A DNA stretch of 20,271 nucleotides from JBFFXF01 sp041569895 (GTDB taxonomy: Bacteria > Planctomycetota > UBA8108 > JACQVS01): positions 1-20,271 of the forward strand of contig JBFFXF010000122.1 in NCBI GenBank assembly GCA_041569895.1, read 5' to 3'. Below the pieces are notes generated by a model that was not told where the DNA came from, did no database searches, and was given only the letters and a program-made list of their open reading frames with translations. Positions 1 to 7,946 of this stretch are shown here, piece by piece. The stretch's first letter is position 1. Every line of letters begins with the position of its first letter. The translations under genes were made by a program, and so were the position numbers.

Positions 1-13
1 GTCCCCGTCGTGC

Positions 14-150
14 TCGGTCATCGCGCTCCTGTCATCGCGCCCGTGCCCGTGCCCCTGCCCGTGCCCCTGCCCGTGCCCGTGCCCGTGCCCGGGAACGGGA
101 ACGGGAACGGGAACGGGAGCGGGAACGGGGACGGGAACGGGCACGGACAG
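14..150. repeat. Inverted hexamer array: CCCGTG units then GGGAAC units
   Basis: Positions 40-90 hold eight CCCGTG/CCCCTG hexamers plus CCC. Positions 91-144 hold nine GGGAAC-type hexamers (four perfect GGGAAC, then GGGAGC, GGGAAC, GGGGAC, GGGAAC, GGGCAC). The arms meet at 90/91 with no loop and can pair as a stem of about 50 bp with about one G-A mismatch per six bases. Each arm also has at least eight runs of three G (one strand or the other) separated by 3-nt loops, the standard G-quadruplex pattern. The 10-mer TCGGTCATCG at 14-23 occurs again at 8024-8033, so the edge may be the end of a TCGGNN array. No protein coding is assigned; in-frame translations give only Pro-Val or Gly-Asn runs. 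Confidence 0.9.
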
Positions 151-156
151 GCGCGC

Positions 157-184
157 TTGACCCGAATGGAGGTCAAAGTATACT
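157..184 (+). promoter_or_regulatory. Sigma-70-type promoter with embedded inverted repeat
   Basis: TTGACC (157-162) and TATACT (179-184) each match the -35 and -10 consensus at five of six bases, with a 16-bp spacer. This lies in a locally AT-rich patch of an otherwise GC-rich region. TTGACC is also the left half of a perfect inverted repeat with GGTCAA at 171-176 (8-bp gap), so a dimeric repressor could bind between the -35 and -10 boxes. Transcription would start near 191 and leave a leader of about 285 nt before the gene at 477. Nothing else is recognised in 191-464. Confidence 0.55.
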
Positions 185-476
185 TGGAACTTGCCTCCGA
201 ACGCGCCGGGCGACATCCCGAACCGGGTCCACGGCAGATACATGCTCCGAGGAGACCGTGTCCGGGGCGAAACCGGCACGGCGCAGGCACCATCACGCGG
301 TCCACGAGGTCGACCAGCTCTGGCGGCGGGGTCTCCATCCCGTCTGACGCTCCGTCGACGGATCGACCGCGGGATGTGTGGCTGCGCCCGCGGGGTGATC
401 CCGGGTCGTCGCCGGGGTGTCTGCTTGCGGAACCCGAAGCGCTCACGAGCTGTCTGCATTCATGAAGGAGTGGTTC

Positions 477-2867
477 ATGTACGGGCTGGCAAGGTCTCTC
501 TTCGTCGCGATCCTCGGTGCCGGGATGTTGCTCGCCGGCGCGTCCCGACTCCGGGCCCAGGTTCCGCAGTGTCAGTGCGCGGCGGTCAACCCGTTCGGAA
601 GCTGCCAGGTGGCCGTCGCCAACTATCCCGGGCAGGAGCCGGGCGCGGCGACCGTCGCGCCGGTCGGGGCGCAGCGGTTCCTCTACGTGGTCGACAACTC
701 GGACGGCTTCGTCTACCGGTTCGCGTTCGCGAACAACCAGCTCACGCTCAACGGCTGCGGGGCCAGCTCGCCGCTCTGTTTCGTGTCGCCGCTCGGGTCG
801 TTGCCGACGCCGACCGGATTGACGTTCAATCCCGACGACCTGCTGCTTTACTGGGCGATCGGCGGCCAGCTCTTCCGGAGCACCGCGGACATCGCGGCGG
901 TGGACTTCCTGCTCACGGTCGAGCCGGTGGCCACGGTCGACATGAACGATCTCGCCGATCTGCTGGGCCTTCCTCGCGCCGGACAGCTCGGCGGCATCAC
1001 CTACCACGCCAAACGAAACACCTTCTGGGGCGTCGATGTCGTCAACGACGTCTACTTCGAGTTCGGGCTCGACGGCAAGCCGATCATCGATGGCGACTCC
1101 GTGCGTCACTTCGTCAACCCGCGCAAGTCGCCGCTCGGTCCCGGCGCATTCGGCGACACGATCGCCTACGCGTCCGTCGACGGTGTCGATTTCTTCGACA
1201 TCTCGATCGGCCGCCTCACCGACGGTCGACCGATGATGGTCGAGCGCGTCTTCGCCGATGAGGGCACGTTCCGTGACAGGGAATTCACCTTCGGTGATCC
1301 CGTCGGTCTCAACTACGCGCTGTCGACCTTCGCCGGCGCGGGGACGGTGACCGGTCTGGCGTACTGGTCGGACACGTGCGGCGTCGGCCAGCACACCGAG
1401 GTCCTCCTCGACGCGGGATCTGCGGATGGCCCGCCGCGGGTGCGCATGATCACCGCGGACTTCCCGAACGACACCGGGCTCGCGGACTTCGAGTGCACGC
1501 CGGAGGGCAACAACGTCACGCTCCGGTGGAGCACGTTCAGCCCCTTCTCGACCCTCCAGGTGACGCGCACAGACCTCTCGACCGGCGAGACCAAGGACGT
1601 GCCGGTGATGGCCGACGGCTCGGCGGGCGAGTCGACATTCGTCGACAGGAACGTCTCCGACAGCGCGTACCGATACGCCGCGGTGCTGACGACGAACGGC
1701 GGTTTCGCGTACCCCGCGAAGACCTGCCGCGTGGTCGTCGGCCGCGGCACCGCGGTGGCGTCCGCCAGCTTCATTCGACCGGAGACTCCGGAGGACACGC
1801 TGCCGTTCGGGATGACCTACGTCGGCTCGCGCGACCAGATCCTGGTCGCGGATTTCGTCACCGGCAACGGGCATCTGTTCGACACCGACCTGGAGTTCCG
1901 CGGTCGCTTCGCGGGCCCGTTCAACCGGCGGCAGTTCTTCATCATCGGCACCACCGCCGGCGTCGCGTGGGTCGAGTCGAGCGACGAGCTCCTGTGGCTC
2001 CTCAACGGCGCCGATGGCTCGAACTTCGTCCAGCGCACGAGACTCCTCGACGGCGGCAGCCTCAGAATCGAGAGAATCGGCGACCTGGCGCGCATCCGGT
2101 CTCCGCTGAACCTCGTGCGGCCGCTCCTCGGTGACATCGCGCACGACCCGGCGGTCGATCAGTTCTGGTCGATCGACCGGAACAACGGCGTCGCCTTCTC
2201 GTTCCGCGCCGACGGGACGCTCTCCGGCGATTCGTTCACGATGCAAGTCCCCAATCCGCGCACGGTGGGCGCGGCGAACGGCATCGGCGGCGGGGCGCTC
2301 GCCGTCGTCGAGACCAGCCCGAACACCCTGGTGCTCGACTGGGGCGTCGGCGCTGCGGACGAGGACTTCGCCGGCGCTCTCGATCGCATCTCCTACGGAC
2401 GCGTCATCCGCGGCGGGGAGGACTCGGTCTTCGTCCCCGGTCAGCGAGAGTTCACCGTCGATCTCGTGACCGCGACGGGATCGCGCCTCTTCGGCGGCAC
2501 TGCCTTCGTGACCAAGGGCGAGGACGAGTTTCAGTTCATCGTCGCCTGGGACACTCGCCGGATCTTCAAGCTCGACATGTCCGAGGGGATCGCGGGCAAG
2601 GAGTTCGTGCGCGGCGACGCGAACGCCGACGGCGTGCTGAACATCTCCGACCCGAGCTTCATCCTCGCGTTCCTGTTCAAGCAGGGCGGCCCGCCGCCGT
2701 GTCGTGACGCGGCGGACGTCGACGACGACGAGACCATCAACATCACCGACGCCGTCGTCCTCTTCCGCTACCTCTTCCAGGCCGGTCAGCCGCCGCAGGA
2801 TCCCTTCCCGGAGTGCGGTCGCGACTTCGACGCGGGCCTGACCTGCGAGGTGACCACCTGCCCGTGA
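477..2867 (+). CDS. Secreted propeller-like protein with C-terminal dockerin-type calcium domain
   Basis: The 796-residue protein starts at the ATG at 477, because AAGGAG at 465-470 sits 6 nt upstream; an in-frame ATG at 462 overlaps that ribosome site. Residues 1-27 form a signal peptide (Arg, hydrophobic core, then a small-residue cleavage site near Ala27). The body has repeated blade-like motifs: a GGITYHA...FWGVD segment near residue 172 and a similar GDIAHDP...FWSID segment near 552, suggesting a beta-propeller in two halves. A fibronectin-III-like stretch lies at about 335-430. The C-terminus has two 12-residue calcium loops of dockerin type, DANADGVLNISD (714-725) and DVDDDETINITD (747-758), bounded by cysteines. 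It is probably exported and anchored or assembled through this domain. The substrate is unknown; no catalytic motif was seen. It is convergent with mrfB, 19 nt away. Confidence 0.9.
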   Translation: MYGLARSLFVAILGAGMLLAGASRLRAQVPQCQCAAVNPFGSCQVAVANYPGQEPGAATVAPVGAQRFLYVVDNSDGFVYRFAFANNQLTLNGCGASSPLCFVSPLGSLPTPTGLTFNPDDLLLYWAIGGQLFRSTADIAAVDFLLTVEPVATVDMNDLADLLGLPRAGQLGGITYHAKRNTFWGVDVVNDVYFEFGLDGKPIIDGDSVRHFVNPRKSPLGPGAFGDTIAYASVDGVDFFDISIGRLTDGRPMMVERVFADEGTFRDREFTFGDPVGLNYALSTFAGAGTVTGLAYWSDTCGVGQHTEVLLDAGSADGPPRVRMITADFPNDTGLADFECTPEGNNVTLRWSTFSPFSTLQVTRTDLSTGETKDVPVMADGSAGESTFVDRNVSDSAYRYAAVLTTNGGFAYPAKTCRVVVGRGTAVASASFIRPETPEDTLPFGMTYVGSRDQILVADFVTGNGHLFDTDLEFRGRFAGPFNRRQFFIIGTTAGVAWVESSDELLWLLNGADGSNFVQRTRLLDGGSLRIERIGDLARIRSPLNLVRPLLGDIAHDPAVDQFWSIDRNNGVAFSFRADGTLSGDSFTMQVPNPRTVGAANGIGGGALAVVETSPNTLVLDWGVGAADEDFAGALDRISYGRVIRGGEDSVFVPGQREFTVDLVTATGSRLFGGTAFVTKGEDEFQFIVAWDTRRIFKLDMSEGIAGKEFVRGDANADGVLNISDPSFILAFLFKQGGPPPCRDAADVDDDETINITDAVVLFRYLFQAGQPPQDPFPECGRDFDAGLTCEVTTCP

Positions 2868-2886
2868 TCGCCGGCGCGGCAGGCGC

Positions 2887-3555
2887 TCACTCGATCAGCA
2901 GCCCCTCCCCCGCGAGCCGGTGGAGCAGCGCGATCATCGCGAGCACGTCGCGGCGGTTGTGCTCGCGAATCGGCTCGATGAGCTCGCTCCGCCCGGTGGT
3001 CACCCAGTCCCAGTAGCGCCCGGGCACCTCGGACCCCGGGACGTCGAACGGGCCGCGCTCGAGGCCAAGGAGGCGACGCTCGACCGTGCTCAGTCGGCAG
3101 TTCGGCAGGTCGCGCTTCCACCGCCGGCGCACCTCGTGGAGCAGGTCGACATGCGTCCGGAACTCCGGGAAGGCGACGCCGTGGCGAAGCGCTCGCTTCC
3201 GCAGCCGCGGCAAGTCGAAACACGCGCCGTTGAACGACACCCAGCGATCGACCTCGCCGAGCCGCGCGGCCACGCGGTCGACGAGCTCCGGCTCGCGCGA
3301 GGGGTCCGCCGCGAAGACCGACTCGAAACGGAGCGGCTCGCCGGGGCGGTATCGGAGGATGCCGACGAGGAAGATCAGCGTGTCGCCGAGGCCGCAGGTC
3401 TCGATGTCGAGAAAGACGAGCTCGCGCTCGACGCTCGCGGAGAAGCGCGACCAGTCGAAGTCCTCGCCGAACAGCTCGACGGACATGGCGCCGCTGTCGA
3501 ACGCCTCGGTGATGTGGTCGGCGCGTCGATCACCGCTGGCGGCCCGGGTGCTCAC
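2887..3555 (-). CDS. mrfB: DEDD-family exonuclease, minimal MrfB/YprB type
   Basis: An RNase H-fold 3'-5' exonuclease of the YprB/RNase_H_2 family. Numbered from the GTG at 3555, the motifs are FLDIET (Asp50, Glu52), SFNGACFDLP (Asp114) and EHNRRDV (His199, Asp203), giving a complete DEDD metal-binding set with His where DEDDy enzymes have Tyr. In Bacillus subtilis MrfB works with the helicase MrfA in mitomycin crosslink repair. This copy has about 222 residues against about 413 in B. subtilis and lacks the TPR C-terminus. The GTG overlaps the mrfA stop in a GTGA junction, so translation is probably coupled. The alternative ATG at 3486 (199 residues) has no clear ribosome site, and the extra N-terminal residues are not recognisably conserved. 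Gene identity is firm; the exact start is not. Confidence 0.88.
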   Translation of the reverse strand: MSTRAASGDRRADHITEAFDSGAMSVELFGEDFDWSRFSASVERELVFLDIETCGLGDTLIFLVGILRYRPGEPLRFESVFAADPSREPELVDRVAARLGEVDRWVSFNGACFDLPRLRKRALRHGVAFPEFRTHVDLLHEVRRRWKRDLPNCRLSTVERRLLGLERGPFDVPGSEVPGRYWDWVTTGRSELIEPIREHNRRDVLAMIALLHRLAGEGLLIE

Positions 3556-6101
3556 GAGAGTCCACGAATCGCTCGCTTGACGCGCTTCTCGACCTTCGGA
3601 TCGAGCATCTCCTGCGGCTCGAGCGCCTCCCGCCGCGGCGCCATCTCGGCGGGCTCGAGGCACGGCGTGTACGGCTCCTTCTCGAGCAGGTCGTGGAGCA
3701 GAAAGCGCGCGGCCTCCTTGGGGTGCGGATACTCCTTGATGGTGGGCTCCATGGCGATCTCGTACCGCGTCGAGCCGGGAAGCACGCAGCTCGGGCAGCC
3801 GGCCGCGCAGCCGCACGAGCGGACGTGCTGCAGCGCCGCCTCGACGATGCGCTCGAAGATCTCGAACGCCTTCTCGGCGTACCCGATGCCGCCCGGGTAG
3901 AGGTCGTAGACGTAGATGCGCCGGCCGTCGATGAAATAGTCGAGATCGCGCGTCTCCGCCATGACGAAGAACGGCATGAAGCTGGTGAACAGACGCGCGA
4001 CGCCGTGAAGACCGCTCTGGAAGAAGTCCGCGCCGTGCTGCATCGCGCGCCGTCCGACCTCCTCGGGCACGTCGAGGTGGACGGCGACCGTCTCGAGCAG
4101 GATCGGCGGCAGGTCGACCTCACCGTATCCGATGTTCTCGCGTGTCCGGAAGCGGACCTTCTTGAACCCGGTGATGCGCGTCTCGACGGTGACCTCCGAG
4201 AGTTCGAGCGTCGTCCGGCGCCACGTCTGCGCGTCCAGCGGCGAGTCGACGCGCACCTTCTTCTGACACAGGGCCTGGGTGTAGTAACCACTGTCGTCGC
4301 GCCGGATGCGAGCGATCTGATTGGTGACGTCGAGCTCCTCGACGAAATGAGTCTCCGATCGATGAATGTAGATCGCGCCCTCGTAGAGGCTGAGGAGTCC
4401 CGACACGTAATCGAGCTCGCCGACGATCCTGTTCGTGTTGCACTCGTAGATGGTGAAGTTTTCCTCGCCGACGGTGCGCAGCTTGACCTTCTTCGCCGGG
4501 AAGTCGCGCTCGATGTAATGCCACTTGCCGGAGCCCTCGCGCAGGTGCTCCGACTCGGCGAGCAGCTTGAGCATGCCGCGGAGGAGCTTCGCATCGCCGG
4601 AGGTGAACCACGAGGCGTCCTCGTCGCCGATCGGCAGCTCGTAGGCGGCGCAGACGAGGTGTTTCGTGAGGATGTAGTGGTTGTCCGGCTCGATCACCGC
4701 CGATTCCGGCGACTTCTCGAACACCGTCTCCGGGTGCCGCATGAAGTACTGGTCGATCGGCTCGGTGCCACCGATGAACACGACGAGCGAGTGACGCGCG
4801 CGGCGCCCGGCTCGCCCGGCGCGCTGCTGGAAGCTGGCCACCGTTCCCGGGTAGCCGATCAGTATGCAGGCGTCGAGCCCGCCGATGTCGAGACCGAGCT
4901 CGAGGGCGTTGGTGCTCACCACGCCGAGGAGCTCGCCCGAGAAGAGCCGCCTCTCGACGTTGCGGCGCTCGTACGGCAGGTATCCGGCCCGATAGCTCTC
5001 GAGCTTGTCCGCGAGCGGGCGCGTCGACTCGTTGGCGCGAAGGCGGTCCCAGACGTAACGCAGAACGAGCTCGACGGTCGACCGTGCCTGACAGAACGTG
5101 ATCGTGCGCACGCCACGTTCGAGCAACTCGGGCAGCAGCCGGACGCCGATCGACAGCGGTCCTCTGCGAAAGCGCGAGCCGTCGGGCCGGTCCTCGATCG
5201 GCGGATTCCAGAGCACGAACGTCCGCCGTCCGCGCGGTGAGCCGTCCTCGGCGACGACGTCGAAGGGCTCACCGACGAGGGCCTCCGCGTGAGCCCCGGG
5301 ATTGGCGATGGTGGCGGACGCCCCGACGAACTGCGGCTTCGCTCCGTAGTGCGCGCAGAGGCGACATAGCCGCCGGAGCACGTTGGCGACGTTCGATCCG
5401 AAGATGCCGCGCAGCGAGTGGATCTCGTCGAGGACGACGTACCGCAGCCCCGAGAGCAGCCCGACCCACCCACCGTGATACGGAAGGATCGAGCGGTGCA
5501 GCATGTCCGGGTTGGTCATGATGATGCGGCCGCGCTGCTTCAGCCGGCGGCGCAGGGCGGGCTCGGTGTCGCCGTCGAACACGCCCGCCTCGATCTCGAG
5601 GCCGACTCCGAGGCGCAGCTGGTCGAGGACGCGCATCTGGTCCTGCGCGAGCGCCTTCGTCGGGAAGAGGTAGAGCGCGTAACCACGACCGCCCCCGCCA
5701 GCGCCGACCCCGCCAGTACCGCCTCCGCTATGACCGCCTCCGCTATGACCGCCCGCGCCATCACCGCGCAGGAAGTGGTCGAGAACGGGAAGGTTGTAGC
5801 AGAGGGTCTTGCCGCTCGCGGTCGCCGAGACCACCACGACGTTGGCGCCCGCGCGCACGCGGCGGATCGCCTCGGCCTGATGCGAGTAGAGTCGCTCGAC
5901 TCCGAGCGAGCCGAGGAAGTCGCGCCAGCGTGGATCGAGCCCGTAGAAGTCCCCCTCCTCGCTGTCGACGAATCGCGCCGGGCGCTCCGGCTCCTCGCGG
6001 ATCGACTCGATCTGCGCGACGTTGGCGGGAAGACGGAGGACTTCCTCGACGACGCGGGAGACGGGGTCCGGCCCGACGTTCTCGTCCTGGCGCTGGATCA
6101 T
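3552..6101 (-). CDS. mrfA: DEAD/DEAH-box repair helicase with DUF1998-type zinc domain (MrfA/YprA)
   Basis: An 849-residue superfamily-2 helicase with all core motifs: SHQ near 73-75, Walker A VSATASGKT (91-99), DEIH (225-228), SAT (262-264), the STNALELGLDIGG region near 396-408 and QRAGRAGR (426-433). The C-terminal half matches the MrfA family and ends with four cysteines, Cys763, Cys765, Cys769 and Cys772 (CxCx3Cx2C), the expected zinc site. Family members translocate 3'-5' on DNA and take part in crosslink excision repair. The exonuclease mrfB follows directly with a 4-nt overlap. The ATG at 6101 is preceded by AAGGTG-like sequence about 7 nt away. The odd part is a Gly/His/Ser linker at residues 113-139, between Walker A and the next motif, encoded by short tandem DNA repeats. 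Confidence 0.95.
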   Translation of the reverse strand: MIQRQDENVGPDPVSRVVEEVLRLPANVAQIESIREEPERPARFVDSEEGDFYGLDPRWRDFLGSLGVERLYSHQAEAIRRVRAGANVVVVSATASGKTLCYNLPVLDHFLRGDGAGGHSGGGHSGGGTGGVGAGGGGRGYALYLFPTKALAQDQMRVLDQLRLGVGLEIEAGVFDGDTEPALRRRLKQRGRIIMTNPDMLHRSILPYHGGWVGLLSGLRYVVLDEIHSLRGIFGSNVANVLRRLCRLCAHYGAKPQFVGASATIANPGAHAEALVGEPFDVVAEDGSPRGRRTFVLWNPPIEDRPDGSRFRRGPLSIGVRLLPELLERGVRTITFCQARSTVELVLRYVWDRLRANESTRPLADKLESYRAGYLPYERRNVERRLFSGELLGVVSTNALELGLDIGGLDACILIGYPGTVASFQQRAGRAGRRARHSLVVFIGGTEPIDQYFMRHPETVFEKSPESAVIEPDNHYILTKHLVCAAYELPIGDEDASWFTSGDAKLLRGMLKLLAESEHLREGSGKWHYIERDFPAKKVKLRTVGEENFTIYECNTNRIVGELDYVSGLLSLYEGAIYIHRSETHFVEELDVTNQIARIRRDDSGYYTQALCQKKVRVDSPLDAQTWRRTTLELSEVTVETRITGFKKVRFRTRENIGYGEVDLPPILLETVAVHLDVPEEVGRRAMQHGADFFQSGLHGVARLFTSFMPFFVMAETRDLDYFIDGRRIYVYDLYPGGIGYAEKAFEIFERIVEAALQHVRSCGCAAGCPSCVLPGSTRYEIAMEPTIKEYPHPKEAARFLLHDLLEKEPYTPCLEPAEMAPRREALEPQEMLDPKVEKRVKRAIRGLS
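5696..5765 (-). repeat. Short tandem repeat encoding a Gly-rich linker inside mrfA
   Basis: A roughly 70-bp low-complexity stretch within the helicase. It contains two identical 15-bp units (GCCTCCGCTATGACC on the plus strand) followed by a partial unit, plus shorter degenerate Gly codon runs. On the coding strand it gives GGHSGGGHSGG and a longer Gly-rich tail. Its length is a multiple of three and the frame stays open on both sides, so it behaves as an in-frame expandable linker rather than a lesion. Confidence 0.75.
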
Positions 6102-6128
6102 CGCTCTTCACCTTCTTTTCCTGTCACC

Positions 6129-6178
6129 TCGGTCCGGAAGTGACGCGCTTCCGAAAAGCTCTCAAGAAACCGGACCGA
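6129..6178 (-). promoter_or_regulatory. Overlapping inverted repeats in the mrfA leader
   Basis: A perfect 9-bp inverted repeat pairs TCGGTCCGG (6129-6137) with CCGGACCGA (6170-6178). A second perfect 6-bp repeat pairs CGGAAG (6135-6140) with CTTCCG (6148-6153). The two share 6135-6137, so an RNA from the mrfA strand could not form both fully at once. The region ends 28 nt before the mrfA start codon. No convincing -35/-10 pair for mrfA was found nearby. It may be an operator or an alternative-structure leader; function is inferred. Confidence 0.4.
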
Positions 6179-6284
6179 CGTGACGATTGACCAGCACCAG
6201 GGGTTCCGAGAAGACGTTCCCCCCGGTTATCGGTCGTTCGGCGCGGACATGGTAGCCAGCGCGCAGGGTCGTTTCAACGAGGTT

Positions 6285-6335
6285 TCACGCGTGAGGGAAT
6301 CGGTTGCTGTACAGTCCGTGAGGATGTGTTAGTAT
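6285..6335 (+). promoter_or_regulatory. Possible promoter/operator of the amidase gene
   Basis: A perfect 10-bp palindrome TCACGCGTGA lies at 6285-6294. It is followed by TTGCTG (6304-6309) and a locally AT-rich GTTAGTAT (6328-6335). The -35 box is fair, but spacing to the best -10 (TAGTAT at 6330-6335) is 20 bp, longer than usual. Transcription from here would precede the ATG at 6395 by about 50 nt. Weak support. Confidence 0.25.
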
Positions 6336-6394
6336 TCTCCAGCCTTCTTCGATCGAACGACGCGAACGATCGAGAAGCGTACGCAGAGGACGGC

Positions 6395-7582
6395 ATGAGA
6401 GGGAAACACGTCGCTTTGATTCGGGCCCGTTCCTACTCGTCACTTCCACTTCTCCTTCCCGCACTTCTCTTCCTCTTCTCCTGTCAGACCGCTCCCCCGA
6501 GGACGGAGATACGCGACCGTCTCGCGCGAGGAGAGGACGACCTCGTTCACCGCCGGTATCACGGCGCGATCGCGACGTTCCAGGAGGTGCTGGACACGAC
6601 GAGCGATCCCGACCTGCGCGGCAGCGCGCTGCTCGGCCTCGGGAAGGCGTACACGGCGCTCGGCCATTCGAAGGAGGCGTTCGAGTTTCTCTACCGCGCG
6701 CAGCGCGAGCAACCGAAGCCGGCGACCGCGGCGGCGATCGAGATCGCTCTCGGCGAGGCGTACTTCGAGGGCGGCGACTACTCGAGGGCGTATCGCAGTC
6801 TCGCCCGTGTCGTCAACCGTTCCGGCGCGGACGCGCAACGCCGACTTCTCGCCGTCGCGGGCATCTGCGCGCACAAGCTCGGCGATCACGAGGCGGGCAA
6901 GCGTCTGATGCGCCGCGCCAGGCTGGATCGAGACCGCGAGCTGATGGCGCTCGTCGAGCGGCACATCCCCGATTACCGCGAGCGCGAGCGTTCGAGCTGG
7001 GGCGACCGCGTGGTGACGCCGCGCAAGCCGCGAGCGACGACGCCCCGGGACCCCGGCCCGCTCAAGGTGTACTCGCGCCGTCACTGGCGAGCGCGGAGCA
7101 TCCGCGCCAACCGCACCGTGATGTCGAGACCGTACCGGATCACGGTGCATCACAGCGGAACCGATGAGCCGGAGATCCCCTCCTTCGCGGAGGCAGCCGA
7201 GACGATTCGCAAGATCCAGCAGAACCACCAGGGGTCGCGCGGCTGGGCCGACATCGGCTATCACTTCGTCATCGACCGCTCCGGCCGCATCTGGGAGGGC
7301 CGGAGCCTGCGCTACCAGGGCGCGCACGCCCGCGGCGATGCGAACCGCGGCAACATCGGCGTCGTCCTCCTCGGCAACCTCACGCGCCAGCGCGTCACGC
7401 CCGCGCAGGCCCGCAGCCTCGGGCGTTTCCTGGCGTACCTCTGCCAGAGGCACCGGGTCTCCGCGTCGCGGGTGTACACGCACGCGGAGATCCTCGACGG
7501 CGCCACCGCGTGTCCCGGCCCGCAGGTCGCCAGGCTGATCCGGAATTTCCGGAACGCGCCGCTCGCGTTCAACCGGCCGTGA
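6395..7582 (+). CDS. TPR-containing N-acetylmuramoyl-L-alanine amidase lipoprotein
   Basis: A 395-residue predicted lipoprotein. The ATG at 6395 is chosen because AGAGGA ends 4 nt upstream and a lipoprotein signal follows: basic start, hydrophobic core and LFSC lipobox with Cys30. Residues of about 40-200 look like TPR helices (GLGKAYTALGHSKEA, GEAYFEGGDYSRAY). The C-terminal part is an amidase-2/PGRP domain: TVHHSGT (His252/253), GYHF (Tyr289), GNIGVVLLGN, and THAEILDGATACPGP (His363, Cys373), the expected zinc ligands. It should cleave the stem peptide from N-acetylmuramic acid in the periplasm while tethered to a membrane, with the TPR part for docking. Its stop overlaps the next gene's GTG. 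The exact substrate bond and partners are unknown. Confidence 0.93.
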   Translation: MRGKHVALIRARSYSSLPLLLPALLFLFSCQTAPPRTEIRDRLARGEDDLVHRRYHGAIATFQEVLDTTSDPDLRGSALLGLGKAYTALGHSKEAFEFLYRAQREQPKPATAAAIEIALGEAYFEGGDYSRAYRSLARVVNRSGADAQRRLLAVAGICAHKLGDHEAGKRLMRRARLDRDRELMALVERHIPDYRERERSSWGDRVVTPRKPRATTPRDPGPLKVYSRRHWRARSIRANRTVMSRPYRITVHHSGTDEPEIPSFAEAAETIRKIQQNHQGSRGWADIGYHFVIDRSGRIWEGRSLRYQGAHARGDANRGNIGVVLLGNLTRQRVTPAQARSLGRFLAYLCQRHRVSASRVYTHAEILDGATACPGPQVARLIRNFRNAPLAFNRP

Positions 7583-7935
7583 AGGCCCGGTCGCATCGCG
7601 TGAGCGACCGCACCAACTTCCTGGGCACCGGGAACGATCCCTTCGAGTGCCTCAGGTGCGGGACGCGGGTGCTCCCCCTGGTGACGGGTTTCCGAAACCA
7701 CTGCCCTGCCTGTCTCTGGTCACGCCACGTGGACGATGTCCCCGGCGATCGCCAGAACGCCTGCGGAGGGCTGATGGAGCCGATCGACCTCGAGGGCTCC
7801 GAGGGCGCCGGCTGGTTCCTCGTCCACCGGTGCGTCGAGTGCGGCGCCGTGCGCCGCAACCGGACCGCCGAGAAGGACCCCCGGCAGCCGGACGACTGGG
7901 ATCGCATCATCGACCTCTCGGCGAACGACCGGTAA
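7579..7935 (+). CDS. RNHCP-domain zinc-ribbon protein
   Basis: A small protein of the RNHCP family, named after its conserved signature, seen here as GFRNHCPACLWSRHVD followed by PGDR and CGG-MEPI. Cysteine pairs at 24/27, 42/45 and 85/88 plus Cys62 suggest structural zinc binding. The family's biochemical role is not established. I chose the GTG at 7579, which overlaps the amidase stop in a GTGA junction as in mrfA/mrfB, giving 118 residues. A GTG at 7600 (111 residues) is equally close to the domain and neither has a clear ribosome site. Coupling to an amidase gene is an observation, not evidence of shared function. A TCGGNN array begins 11 nt after the stop. Confidence 0.9.
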   Translation: MKARSHRVSDRTNFLGTGNDPFECLRCGTRVLPLVTGFRNHCPACLWSRHVDDVPGDRQNACGGLMEPIDLEGSEGAGWFLVHRCVECGAVRRNRTAEKDPRQPDDWDRIIDLSANDR

Positions 7936-7946
7936 CCCGTCGCCGA

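Noticed and set aside
10..465. Possible small protein starting with Pro-Val and Gly-Asn repeats
   Set aside because: The repeats are the translation of the non-coding hexamer array; the following sequence has no domain and overlaps the promoter and leader of the next gene.
18..2246. Long open frame on the minus strand opposite the dockerin gene (over 700 codons)
   Set aside because: Its translation is Arg/Glu/Val/Asp-rich without domains and runs through the hexamer array; it is a typical antisense shadow of a high-GC gene.
2865..2897. Bidirectional terminator between the convergent dockerin and mrfB genes
   Set aside because: TGATCG and CGATCA are perfect arms, but the inner stem is interrupted and there is no T-run on either side.
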